From Eucalyptus grandis (lineage: Eukaryota; Streptophyta; Magnoliopsida; Myrtales; Myrtaceae): a stretch of 64,000 nt of DNA. The position numbers were made by a program, and so were the translations under genes. Below the pieces are notes generated by a model. That model did no database searches, was not told the DNA's origin, and saw only the letters and a list, made by a program, of their open reading frames with translations. Below are positions 1 to 10,570 of this stretch, piece after piece (positions within the stretch are counted from its first letter, which is position 1; every line of letters starts with the position of its first letter). Location of the stretch: assembly GCF_016545825.1 (NCBI RefSeq), contig NC_052613.1, positions 57,052,833 through 57,116,832 on the forward strand, given 5' to 3'.

Positions 1-2484
1 TTTTTGATGTATCATTACTTTGCTGCTTCAGAAATATATAATGCAATCCGCATATTCATTGCCGCATATGTATGGATGACTGGATTTGGGAACTTTTCAT
101 ATTATTATGTGCGCAAAGATTTTAGCCTTGCAAGGTTTGCCCAGGTACGTGGACTGCTTATATGAAGATCGTTTCCCTAGAATCTCTTGCCTTGCTTCCT
201 TACTGAATAACCTCTTGTTGAACAGATGATGTGGCGACTTAATTTCTTAGTTTTATTTTGCTGTGTTGTCCTCAACAATAATTACGTGCTTTATTACATC
301 TGCCCAATGCACACTCTTTTCACCCTTATGGTCTACGGAGCGCTCGGTATCTTAAACAAATACAATGAAGTTGGGATGGCAATTGCTTTGAAAATCATCG
401 CTTGCTTTTTGGTGGTTATTCTAGTATGGGAAGTTCCTGGGGTATTTGAACTGGTTTGGAGCCCCTTCACATTTCTTCTAGGTTAGTAATTTCCTATGAC
501 TTCCGTGTAGACATTGATGAAGTTTTTAAATCCCGCTAAGAAATGATTGTTGTCTTTCAGGTTATTCTGATCCAGATCCTTCAAAACCAAAATTTCCTTT
601 ATTGCGCGAGTGGCACTTCCGTTCCGGCCTTGACCGCTACATATGGATAGTGGGGATGATCTATGCTTATTATCATCCAACTGTATGTCGAGTATTAGAT
701 TTTCATATTCCTTCATCTGCTTAATGTAATTTTAGGTGGTAAAAGTCAACAAAAGCATTTGTATGATCCTTTTCTAATAGATGATCAAATTGTGTCTTCT
801 TGTTGTAGGTTGAAAGGTGGATGGAGAAGCTGGAAGAAGCAGAATGGAAACGCAGACTCCTAATAAAAGGAGCTGTCATATCAACATCGTTAACGGTAAT
901 TCATACAGAGGATAAACAATGGCAATTTTATTGGACCAATCTACATTAGACAATGGATTAAGCCTGAAAACATTTTTGTCTTTTAAATTTTGCAGGTGGG
1001 ATATCTGTGGTTTGAGTATGTATACAAGTTGGACAAGATAACCTACAATAAGTACCATCCTTATACCTCATGGATCCCAATAACGTATGGTTCTCTCCTT
1101 ACTTTGTGACATAAGCTTGATGAGGTTGCTTGTTATTAATGGATCATTTCTTTGTGTCAGTGTCTATATATCCCTGAGAAATGTTACTCAGCATCTTCGG
1201 AGTTGCTCATTGACTCTTTTTGCGTAAGTTAATTATATTTGTATTCATATCAAAAGTTCTATGTTCTATGTAGACTATGGAAGGTCTTGAGTAGTTTTTA
1301 AGTTCTCTTTCCCCTTATGTCAAAATTTGGTGGATGATCAATGGGATGCTAACAAGGCTGGTTCTTTTTATTAGATGGCTTGGGAAGATAACCCTGGAGA
1401 CATACATTTCACAAATCCATATTTGGTTAAGGTACATAAAGCTTATTGGATGTTTTTACATGGTTGTTGCTATGACTTAGATTAGCCAAAATTGGGTTGG
1501 TTAAATGGCCATTTGCAAGGAGCATGTGAAGCATGACTCCCTACAGTAAACCATCGTATGTGATATATTTGATCTTGTGTCACCTCTCTCACGGTGACCA
1601 TTTTTTTAAAGAAGCTGCCTACAAGTTCTTGATTCATGAATTGGTGGTAATCAGGAATTATACAGCATCTCTTAGAAGTTGTGTTATCATTCTCCATTTA
1701 ATCGCTGATGTGATTTGAGCTTTTAGCTCTATTGGTACGCGTGAGGGGATGTATGTTGACGTAAGCCAAATCTCTAATTCTTAAAACATTGACCTTGCAG
1801 GTCAGGCATTCCGGATGGTCAACCAAAATTGTTGCTGTCACTCATTCCCAACTATCCAATGTTGAACTTCATGCTCACTACCTCCATATACATTGTGGTA
1901 AGTAGAGAATTTAAGTTTGCACTACACAGATCCTCTCAAGTATACACATCTCATGTGTTTGTCGCTTGCAGGTTTCACACCGACTCTTCAACCTTACAAA
2001 TACACTGAAAAATGCATTTGTGCCAAGCAAAGACAACAAGCGTCTTTTAAACAATATGATTTCTGCAGCAGTTATCTCAAGTGTTTTATACTCTCTGTCG
2101 TTTGTTTTCCTGAAGTTCCCTCGTGTATGGGTAAGCATCAGTTAACTGATCTTATTTTTGTATCTGCCTTCACATGAGAGTTAGTGGTTATTTAATTTGC
2201 AAAGTGTTTAAAAACATACCATATACTGTAGGCGTTCGGCATTAGTAACAGTAAAAGATGAGTTTATTTCATACGCATTACTTTATCATCTAATGATAAG
2301 TGAAAATGTTAGGATTCTGCTAAAAAAGGTATTGAAAAGTGAAAATGCTTCATTTAGTATTGTACATCAATAAATGCTCGGTTTATGCCGCATGGTCCCT
2401 GAAAATAGCTAACAATCAGCTAGTATCTTGCACCATGTTAATTTGAAGTCTGAAGTTATGCTAAACTCCTTTGTGCAGGCATAA
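1..2484 (+). CDS. RWA: RWA-type polysaccharide O-acetylation protein, 3' part (5' end outside window)
   Basis: Reduced Wall Acetylation proteins are multi-pass Golgi membrane proteins with a Cas1p-like domain. They are needed for O-acetylation of xylan and other wall polysaccharides, probably by supplying acetyl donors. Exons read as 1-144, 226-481, 561-682, 809-895, 996-1084, 1161-1223, 1375-1431, 1801-1897, 1972-2130 and 2479-2484. All junctions are GT-AG, and together they give 359 residues plus TAA in one frame. The protein is mostly hydrophobic helices. Recognisable stretches are [24 protein letters not shown] text in exon 2 ([17 protein letters not shown]), [15 protein letters not shown] near exon 7 and the C-terminal KFPRVWA. 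The last exon adds only one residue and the stop, which is unusual but supported by a good acceptor. The N-terminal part lies upstream of base 1. Which RWA paralogue it is cannot be settled from this part alone. The family assignment is firm. Confidence 0.93.
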
Positions 2485-2960
2485 GATGTGCATCGTAAAT
2501 TCCTTGTATAGAACGATTATTTATCAGTCTTCTTCCCGGGTGGAAGAGAAGTTCCAATGAGGAGCACTTGTCCGATCTTGGTGTGAATCTTCCGAATGGA
2601 AGCATACTACTATATCGTACACGACGTGTGAAAATGACGCCCCAGATTCAGCGTCCGAGTTTGTCACTTGTAATTTTTAACATTTCGAAGATCGTAGAAA
2701 GAGCAATAACAAGACCATCACAGCTATGTTTGCTCAGCCCCCTCTCTCTCTCTCTCTCTCTCTCGCACGTCCCCGTTAGCGGCCGGAGCTGCTTTCAGTT
2801 TCGCCTTTTGTTGCCTCCAGTCACAGTGAACTGATTTGCAAACATCTTGGCATGACCTCGGGCGTTTCTTGATTAGCCCGTCACGGGCAGGACCTTTCCT
2901 GGCCAGTCACGGATCACGAGATAACAGGTTCAAGTGAAGTTCATGACCTTGTACTGTTAT
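2485..2960 (+). other. Probable 3' UTR of the RWA gene, with a TC microsatellite
   Basis: This stretch directly follows the RWA stop codon and has no coding frame of its own that resembles a protein. It holds a (TC)n run at about 2742-2763. Its more balanced base composition, before the AT-rich intergenic DNA that starts near 3000, suggests transcribed 3' UTR. The end point is a guess. Confidence 0.4.
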
Positions 2961-3880
2961 GCTCCGGTTCCCTTGGAGCTTTCGTAGTAGTTAGCTCGCT
3001 CTCGCTCTCTCTTCATTAGAAATTTTATTTTGGATGAAAAATTAGGAACGATAGTTTTAGTTCTATTCATATATTGGCAGACTAAAATATAATTATTGGA
3101 TTATAGATAAAGTAGGGTAAGGGTTTGCGAGACATAAAGCCCAATTGTGCCATTAGCAACTCATCTTGGAATCCAGAGGTAAGGTTTGGCCAATGCAAAT
3201 CTGAGACAAGCAGCAGGAATTAAAAACGAACAAAAAATGTGGAAAGAGTAGGACTTTTAAAACGACAGCATATGGCTAGTATATTTTTCAAACTAAAATA
3301 AGATAATGAGCGAAAATGATACCACGAAGAAAGTTAGTACTTAAGAGTAGGTAAATGTAGTTATAAGAATGCGTTTAACGAGAGAATATCTAATTTTTGA
3401 AGTACTAATTGTGCATGTTGCGAGGAAATTAATGCATTGAGAAATGCAATATTTTTCTTATTAAATTGTTTTCAAATGATTTGCTTTACTCGTGCGATGA
3501 AAAGTTAGCTGATAACTCAAGTTGTTCGCACATACGTTAGCAAATTAATTTTGTTGCTTCTATACCTTTAACTACAAATAGCTTTATACTAATTCCATCG
3601 AAGACAATCATTTTCCTGATGAGGATTTTGAAGCACGTAACATGAACAGATCAACATTTATTGCAAAATGTGAATTATAACAACTTCAGAATAACCCATG
3701 AAGTTAAAATTGCTAAGCACAATCAATTGCCAACATGTAGACAAATGACAAATCAAATAGATTGTATCAACTTATGTGAATAAGAAGTGATTTATGTTGT
3801 CATAATACAAAATATTTAAATATTTAAGTTCGTAAAAGGAGATTTCCAAAGCGGTTTGATTGAATATATACGTACCGATA
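2961..3880. other. AT-rich intergenic DNA
   Basis: I see no gene here. The region separates the RWA 3' end from the PORR gene leader and must contain the PORR promoter. No clear TATA element could be picked with confidence. Confidence 0.5.
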
Positions 3881-3925
3881 GTTAAGTCCAGCCTCCTGTC
3901 GCAAGCCGCAAGCCCAGCAACGACG

Positions 3926-3961
3926 CCTCCCTCCCTCCCTCCTCCTCCTCCTCCTCCTCCT
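3926..3961 (+). repeat. (TCC)n-rich microsatellite in the PORR leader
   Basis: A run of TCC/CTCC units lies about 105 bases before the PORR start codon, in the probable 5' UTR. Pyrimidine-rich leaders of this kind are common in plant genes. The apparent proline- and arginine-rich frames across it are simply translations of the repeat. Confidence 0.7.
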
Positions 3962-4065
3962 CCGCCACCGACGGCGGCGGCGCCCCCCTCCCTCCCCGAC
4001 GACGCCTCCTCCTCCGCCCACCCCGTCGCCTTCCAAGCGCGAGCGCGCGCGTCTCCATCTCAGGC

Positions 4066-5274
4066 ATGCCCTTCAGAACTCACTCCTCCTTCACTCGCAC
4101 CCTGCAGAGGCAGCTGAAACCCGCCGCCATCTCCGCGAACCCTCCGCTCCGCCTCCAGATCCGAGCCGTTTCCAGCCTCAAGGTCGAGTGGCGCAGGGAC
4201 CCGAAGCTCGACCAGGCCATCGAGAACGACAAGCGCTACCAGCTCTGCGCGCGGGTCGTCAGGGAGGTCCTCAACGAGCCCGGCCAGGTCATCCCGCTCC
4301 GCTACCTCGAGAAGCGGCGCGAGCGCATGCGCCTCAAGTTCACGGTAAAGACCTTCCTCGATCGGAACCCGGGTCTTTTCGATGCGTACCGTGATAGGAT
4401 CAAGCCAAAATCGGATCCTGTCCCCTTCCTGCGGCCTAGCGATAGGCTTAGGGGGTTTCTTGAGGAGGAGGAGAGGATACAGGGCGCGAACGAGCCGCTG
4501 ATCGTGTCGAAGCTGTGTAAATTGTTGATGATGTCGAAAGACAAGGTGATCAGCGCGGATAAGCTGCTCCATGTGAAGAGGGAATTCGGGTTCCCCAACG
4601 ACTTCATGGTGAATTTAATCCCTAGGTATTCGCAGTACTTCAGGCTCGTCGGATCCCCGGGAGAGGGAAAGTCCTTTCTGGAGTTGGTTTCTTACGAGGC
4701 GGAATGGGCGAAATCGGCGATCGAAAAGAGAGCGGAGGAGGAGGCGAGGTCGACGGGGATTCGGGTCAGGCCTAATTTCAATGTCAAGCTTCCGCCTGGG
4801 TTTTTCTTGAAGAAGGAAATGAGGGAGTGGACGAGGGATTGGTTGGAGCTCGATTACATATCGCCCTATGCGGACGTGTTGCATTTGGACCAGGCTTCGC
4901 TGGAGATGGAGAAGAGGACGGTGGGAGTCTTCCACGAGCTGCTCTCGCTCTCGTTGCTTAAGAGGATTCCGGTGCCAATACTGGGGAAGTTCACCGAGGA
5001 CTATAGGCTTTCGAATGCATTCTCAAGTGTTTTCACTAGACATTCAGGGATCTTCTATATGTCCCTGAAGGGAAATATAGAGACGGCGATGTTGAGGGAA
5101 GCGTATAAGGATGGTGTGTTGATTGATAGGGATCCCTTGCTTGAGATTAAGGACAAGTTTGTTGAATTAGTGGAGATGGGATGGCGCGAGAGAAGAGAAC
5201 GCATGAGGACTCGAAAGGAAGAGCTTGAGAAGAATCTGGAAATGATGGCATCGGGTAACATCGGAACGCATTGA
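4066..5274 (+). CDS. PORR-domain (plant organelle RNA recognition) protein, intronless
   Basis: PORR proteins are nuclear-encoded RNA-binding proteins of mitochondria or plastids; characterised members promote splicing of organelle group II introns. The 402-residue frame is uninterrupted. Its first 38 residues are rich in Arg, Ser and Thr and lack acidic residues, as expected for an organelle transit peptide. The PORR domain begins at about residue 40 with VEWRRDPKLDQAIENDKRY and runs to about residue 365. It includes the family-typical FLDRNPGLF, FPNDFM, RYSQYFRLV, ELDYISPY and HSGIFYMSLKG. An LVEMGWRERRERMRTRKEEL-type basic tail follows. One exon and about 400 residues are usual for the family. 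The first ATG after the TCC-rich leader is the only sensible start. The target organelle and intron cannot be told from sequence alone. Confidence 0.93.
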   Translation: MPFRTHSSFTRTLQRQLKPAAISANPPLRLQIRAVSSLKVEWRRDPKLDQAIENDKRYQLCARVVREVLNEPGQVIPLRYLEKRRERMRLKFTVKTFLDRNPGLFDAYRDRIKPKSDPVPFLRPSDRLRGFLEEEERIQGANEPLIVSKLCKLLMMSKDKVISADKLLHVKREFGFPNDFMVNLIPRYSQYFRLVGSPGEGKSFLELVSYEAEWAKSAIEKRAEEEARSTGIRVRPNFNVKLPPGFFLKKEMREWTRDWLELDYISPYADVLHLDQASLEMEKRTVGVFHELLSLSLLKRIPVPILGKFTEDYRLSNAFSSVFTRHSGIFYMSLKGNIETAMLREAYKDGVLIDRDPLLEIKDKFVELVEMGWRERRERMRTRKEELEKNLEMMASGNIGTH

Positions 5275-6560
5275 CCTGGAGTGAGAGCTTTCTACTTGAA
5301 GATTATATTCACATTGCAGCTTGCAATTATCGACGAATCGATGCTGGCAATGAAAGGTAAAGAGCTTGACTTATGAACTGGTCCTTCGGTATTCATTAAA
5401 ATGATCAAATTTTGTACTACGGTAATTCTGTGTTTGGAACAAGTGAGGGAAACAACATACGGATCTTCACATAGTTGTGAATTTTATTACCATGATAGTG
5501 TTATAAGTGGAAGCACATCCATTTTGTTCTACTGGGAAACTTTGGCCAAAATTTGTCAATTGGAGATTGTAATTATTCTCTTCAGTTCAACTTATCGGCG
5601 TGAATTACTAGTCTGCACCTGCCTTAGCAGTTCTCCTACTGGCTACTAAAGCCACTCTTACTCGAACACAACGTTTACTAAGAGTATGATGAGAGAAGTC
5701 GTAGGTATCTCATTCTGTCTACCTTTGGATAAGTGGGATATATATGTGCAAGAATCATTTGTCTTACTGTGATCAAATCATCCATATTATCTATCACTGC
5801 ATAGCTGAATAATTAAGGAATCATGTGATTGTAGTATGTTGGAAACATTCTTTTGGGACTGAGAATGATCATCAATTTTATTGCAGGAAAAGAAAGTTCT
5901 TATGGGTAAGCAGCACCACTACCCTCATGCTTGTGTCATGGGCCAAAAGCTGGCCTGGTGTTCCAGCTCATCAGGCACGGCATGGGCTTGTCCTCGGGCA
6001 AGAAGCTTTTGGTCCATGACACCTTGCATATCGTTCCCTGAAATTTTGTGGGGAAGGCAATTAGGAAATGTCAACTGAACGTTTAGTGGACCAAATTGGA
6101 AACACTTCTGGATACATAAGAAGGCTCTTTCCTATTCAGAGGGAAAAGACTTAGCCCGAATGTAATTTTTTGGTCTTTTATCATGTTGGTATTAACGTGG
6201 CAGGCTTCACTTGGATGGAGCATGATGGCTTGAGCAATAAAATGATTACATGCTGAAGAGAAGGTTGTGGTGTACGTATGTGATATAGCGGGCAATGATA
6301 AGGTGGGTACGGTGCTTCTGTCGGACTCGTATCTTGAAAACTTCTTCTTCTTCTTCTTCTTCTTCTTTTGTGGATGATTAGCTGGACATGAAAAGCACAG
6401 GGAATCGGTGAGATCTCACTCGCAGAATTGATGAACAGAGATGGAGAATTTTAGGCAAATCCAAGCATGAAATACCTGTCAGAGATCTTCTGTTTAGTTC
6501 TACTTATTTTGTCTAATTTGTGTACTCTCACTTACCCGTTATAGGTTCTTGTTCTTTCTT
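5275..6560 (+). other. Region after the PORR gene, probable 3' UTR then non-coding
   Basis: There is no convincing gene. The first few hundred bases have the composition of a 3' UTR or a spliced non-coding tail. A (CTT)n microsatellite is at about 6339-6367. Short open frames here (for example around 5881-6078) match no family I recognise. Confidence 0.45.
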
Positions 6561-6568
6561 TATCAGTA

Positions 6569-6628
6569 GGCATATCTAGAAAGGAAAACTCTATACATGG
6601 CATATCTAGAAAGGAAAACTCTATACAA
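6569..6628. repeat. 30-bp tandem duplication (two copies)
   Basis: The 30-base unit starting GGCATATCTAGAAAGGAAAA occurs twice head to tail (6569-6598 and 6599-6628). The copies agree in all but the last base. It lies just outside the C-terminal end of the LINE relic. Confidence 0.9.
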
Positions 6629-6718
6629 TAGCCGAAACTTGAAGGAATTAAACAAGTAGCCAAGGCAAACTTCAGGTCAATCAAACATCAAGGTGAATGA
6701 GCACGTGGCCTAGCAAAG

Positions 6719-9700
6719 TTAACGGCAACTGCTGAAGGAGTGTCTCGAACCTGTTTTTCGTGCATTCTGCTCCATGCATACATAGTAAACACAAGCACTC
6801 AACATGCGCCTGAACTCCTTGTCGGAAGTTCGCCAACCCACCGAGAATTTGAAGAATGCCATGTCATGCTGCACGGATGTCCCAAGGAACGTAGCAGGCA
6901 AAAGCAAGTCTCCGTACCTTAATAGAGAACGAAACATGGGAAGACAAGATGACTTGGCGGCCGCGATGACATGAGCATAGGCTGCGATCGATGAATCGGC
7001 AATACCTCGGTAATATGAGCGATCACAAGTGGGAAGTATCTCCAAAATGACAAGCCACAAAATGAAGGTAAGCCTCGGAATTATTCCCCTAAACCAAACC
7101 AACTTAGTCCAAACTACCCTTAGGTTAAGTAACACCGACACGCGACACGACATGACACGCCGATACGTCGTTTCTAAAAAAATAGAGAATTTCAATACGT
7201 TATGATATATTGTATATTAAATATATATTTTTATATATACATAATAAATTATCATTTTTACGATTATTTCAATCAAATTAAATTGAATCAAATTCATAAA
7301 TAATTAATTAATTAAAAAAATATAAAATGAATATACACTAAAAACATGACGGAATATACACTAAAAACATTAATCTGTCATTTATTAATATCATTCATTA
7401 TTTCAATTTGACAAATTCAACTCTATTTCGATAATTTATAAAACTTGGAGAATAAACAAGTGATTCATATCTTGAACTCACATGTTAAATATGTTGGAAG
7501 ATGAGAAAAAGAACTTAAGGGGTGAATTGTGTATCAAGAGAAATGGGAGTCAAAAAAAGAAAAGAATACTAGATTTTTTTCTTTCTTCATTTATTATTTT
7601 TATTATTGTGTTTTATTTTTTCATATATATATATATTGATATTGAAAACGGAATCACGTATCGGAAACTCGTATATCAGAATTTCGAGTCAAGTGTTGAA
7701 GAGTGTTGAGAAAGTTAACTAAGTGTCAGATTTTCCGACACGTATTGACCGAGTGTTAAAGAGTATTGGACACGTATCGAAATGTCCAACACGACACCAA
7801 AATTCTTAGAGAGTGTCGGTACTTCATAGCCCTCGGGAAGGAGGGTGGGGGAGCAAGAACACTCCCATTGATACTAGGCTTCCAAATCACTTGATCTTCA
7901 CCTTACCTACGCCAGACGAAGAGGGGAGGAAGGCGTTAGGAATCAGTTCCTGGATACGATCAAAGAGGGCCGTCTAGGCGCAATGAACTCGATACAGACC
8001 ACGCTCGGACTAGCCACGACAAGAAGGACTAGAAAAGAACTCGATCGTAATCTGGGTTAGAGAATTACACCTCTCGACTGTCTTGACTCTCCAAAGCCTC
8101 AATAAGTGGGCTCGATGAAGACCAGCTATCCATCTGAAAGGTCATACAACTACAGTTGCCCATTCGCCAAGCAAGGAGGATGCAAAAAAGTCGGCGAAGA
8201 GAGGAGATTCAGCCGAATCCATGAGGCACTTATCCGTATCCCGCAGATACCGAAAAGATTGCCCTTGCAGGATACGAATTTGAACCAGGTGAACCAGACG
8301 TTTGCAGATGGACATGCGAACAAATGCCATACTTGCTTCGGCTGCAGTGCTCGATTCCAATTTGTGACCTGTTTTAAACCCAGCCCGTCCAAAACCTCAG
8401 CTGGCCAACATCTCTCCAAGCCACCTTCGCCCCCCTACGAAAGCAACGCATGAGCATCTCAAGCCTCACGCCTTCTTCAGAAGGAGAACGATGGAAGACC
8501 AATGAATTTGCATTACAAAGAGGACCGAATTCACAAGCTAGAGTTGGCCCGCATAAGACGAGCATCTGCTTGTCCAGTGCTTAGTTCGAGAAGCAACGCG
8601 GTTGACCAACACAGTACTATCCGCAGGAGAGACCTTCGTCAATACAGCGGAAAACCTAGAGAAAGCACTGGCGGTCACCTACAACGCAATCCCTTGCCCA
8701 AAAATCTGTCTCCGACATGTTCGTTGACAGCTCTGAGGAAAATCTCACTCCTGAGATGGTTCATGCGCAAGCCCGATAACGTCCCAAAGTGGTAAGTGCC
8801 AATGACACCCCAGACCTAATCTAGAGCCCCCTTGGTACATTCCATCAAATCATCTGAGAAACGCAAAGGCAAATAACGCAGGTTCGGGCATTGCCAGTAT
8901 ACTTTGAAGTGCAGATCCTATGTTGCCCTCTGCAACATACCCGAGGACACCTCTGTAGCCAGGACAAATAGATATGGGAATAAAGGATCCCTCTGACAAG
9001 TGACGAATCCCCCTAAGAACTAGGAAACAAACCCACTAGCTCGCCATTGAAGGATACAGAAAACTTTGCTATGGCAAGACAACTGAATGATGAGGTGAAT
9101 AATCCTCTTAGGAAAACCGTAGCTGTGCGATGCAGCCTGCATGAAATCCTACCCAATCAATTTATAATAAGCTTTCGTAACATCTGCCTTCAAGGTGCAC
9201 CTCGCAGGGCCTCTGATCAGTACAACAACCATGTAGCAGCTCATGAGCGAACGAGAAGCAGATTGGTTGTGCCCAACCAACCCCAGCAACACAGCACTAA
9301 CCTGCGAAGCGATAGTCTTAGGAATGATGCAACAGGACATAGGAAGGAAATCGGCGAGCTAAATTGGATTGTCCTTGCTCGGTATAAGAGAGACGATGGT
9401 GTTGTCAACCTCCTGAAGAAGTTTCCCCCTTGGGAGGAAAAATCAGTAGCCGCCCCGTAACTTGATCACCCAGTCTGTCAGCACATTTTAGAGAACTATG
9501 CATTACAGCTATCGAGTCCCAGAGCCTTATGTCGACCCAAATCAAACATCACCGCTTTCGCCTCATCTGTATCAATGGAGGCAGAAAGAAAACCAATGTG
9601 CTTGTCTACACAAATCGTTGAAGTGCACGGAATGCTGGTATACTGAGCTCGAAAGAAGCACGTCACTAACCTGATCAGGATCGGTAATCACAGTCCCATC

Positions 9701-10190
9701 CTCGTATGTTGGAGATCGTTGGTCTGCAATCGGCATGCTGTCTGTGCTTGACCATGTTGAAGAAGAAAGCCGGATTGCAGTCCCTCCAAACTCCTGCTAT
9801 CTATTCCCGATCTTTCCATCGTGATATACTCCATCCCAGCCAAGCATATAGAACTTCGAATCAGCAGCTTTCTCCGGGGACATCACGTCCCCTCCTCGCA
9901 CACATCACTGTCATATCTCCTCCGCCTCAGCACAAGCCACACCCTACTAGACGAGTCACTGAGCTCCTCACAATTAAGCTTCCCGAGCCGCTTCTCAAGG
10001 GTCTTGAGTTTTTTATACAACATCGGCACGAGCAATCGGACCAGTTCCACACGAGAGTCGAACTGAACTGACTTTACTCGAATGGTCTCAGGCCGACTCA
10101 CACGGGACCGGATAGGTTCCTGAGTAAAAAATTTCGGAACCAGCTCTGACGGGTTTCGCCTCCGGTAACAGTACTCGAGTGAAAATTGCA
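6719..10190 (-). pseudogene. Decayed L1-type LINE ORF2 relic (reverse transcriptase and zf-RVT parts), 5'-truncated
   Basis: Read on the minus strand from 10190 downward, short frames interrupted by stops and frameshifts follow the order of a plant non-LTR retrotransposon ORF2. First, at about 10060-9950, comes a linker with YKKLKTLEKRLGKLN and SDSSSRV. A pre-RT segment follows with GTVITDPDQVSDVL near 9690. The RT core at 9340-9149 has PMSCCIIPKTIASQVSAVLL and RCTLKADVTKAYYKLIGW. Next is LQPKQVWHLF...CKGNLFGICGIR near 8340-8240. Last is a zf-RVT-like end with VWTKLVWFRGIIPRLTFILW (about 7110) and ACVYYVCMEQNA (about 6770). The endonuclease domain is missing. A hAT-like element splits the zf-RVT part at 7125-7829. 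The element is dead, and the ends are approximate. The family match is by eye. Confidence 0.8.
7125..7829. mobile_element. hAT-like non-autonomous DNA transposon nested in the LINE relic
   Basis: The two ends are imperfect inverted repeats sharing ACCGACAC / GTGTCGGT: left AAGTAACACCGACAC, right GTGTCGGTACTTCATAG. They are flanked by near-identical 8-base direct repeats, CCCTTAGG (7117-7124) and CCCTCGGG (7830-7837), which is the target-duplication length of hAT elements. The interior is about 70-80% AT with subterminal GACACG/CGTATCG repeats at the right side and no transposase. The LINE zf-RVT reading resumes on either side, so the insertion came after the LINE. Superfamily assignment is inferred from duplication length and TIRs; a 9-base Mutator duplication is an alternative. 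Confidence 0.6.
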
Positions 10191-10310
10191 TTTTCAGCCC
10201 TTTCTTTTATTTTGTTTAAAAGAATAGATAGGTTGGAAATGAGTTTCAAACCTGGGAAGCTCAGAAATCCATCAGACAGAATGCCACTGATTATTTTCTT
10301 GGTCTGTCTC

Positions 10311-10335
10311 TTCTCTCTCTCTCTCTCTCTCTCTC
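10311..10335 (+). repeat. (TC)n microsatellite upstream of the PPR gene
   Basis: A pure TC run about 235 bases before the PPR start codon, probably in or near its 5' UTR. It may act as a pyrimidine-rich (Y-patch or GAGA-type) leader element, which is inference. Confidence 0.8.
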
Positions 10336-10570
10336 ACTTTCTCTAAAGATTGCATTTTTACCGTGCGAACTAGCAAATTCGCCCTTCCTCCACCTCCTGG
10401 CTTCCGCTCCTATTGAAGGGCACTCATCATCTGAACTTCAAAGTACGCAGCCTGCATTTCCATGATCTCCGCCTCCAATTCCCGCGATCCCCACGACGGG
10501 TTTGCGCGGTGATGCGTTTCTCGCTTCGCGGCGGGTCGTCGACGGTACCCATTTCTTCGGGACGACGACC

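Noticed and set aside
3824..4117. Proline/arginine-rich frames on both strands near the PORR start
   Set aside because: They are translations of the (TCC)n leader repeat and GC-rich 5' end; only the PORR frame resembles a family.
4060..4935. Open frames antisense to the PORR gene
   Set aside because: They arise from GC-rich codons of the real gene and have no family resemblance.
8106..8453. Plus-strand 115-codon frame
   Set aside because: It is antisense to the LINE relic, whose minus-strand reading shows reverse-transcriptase family text.
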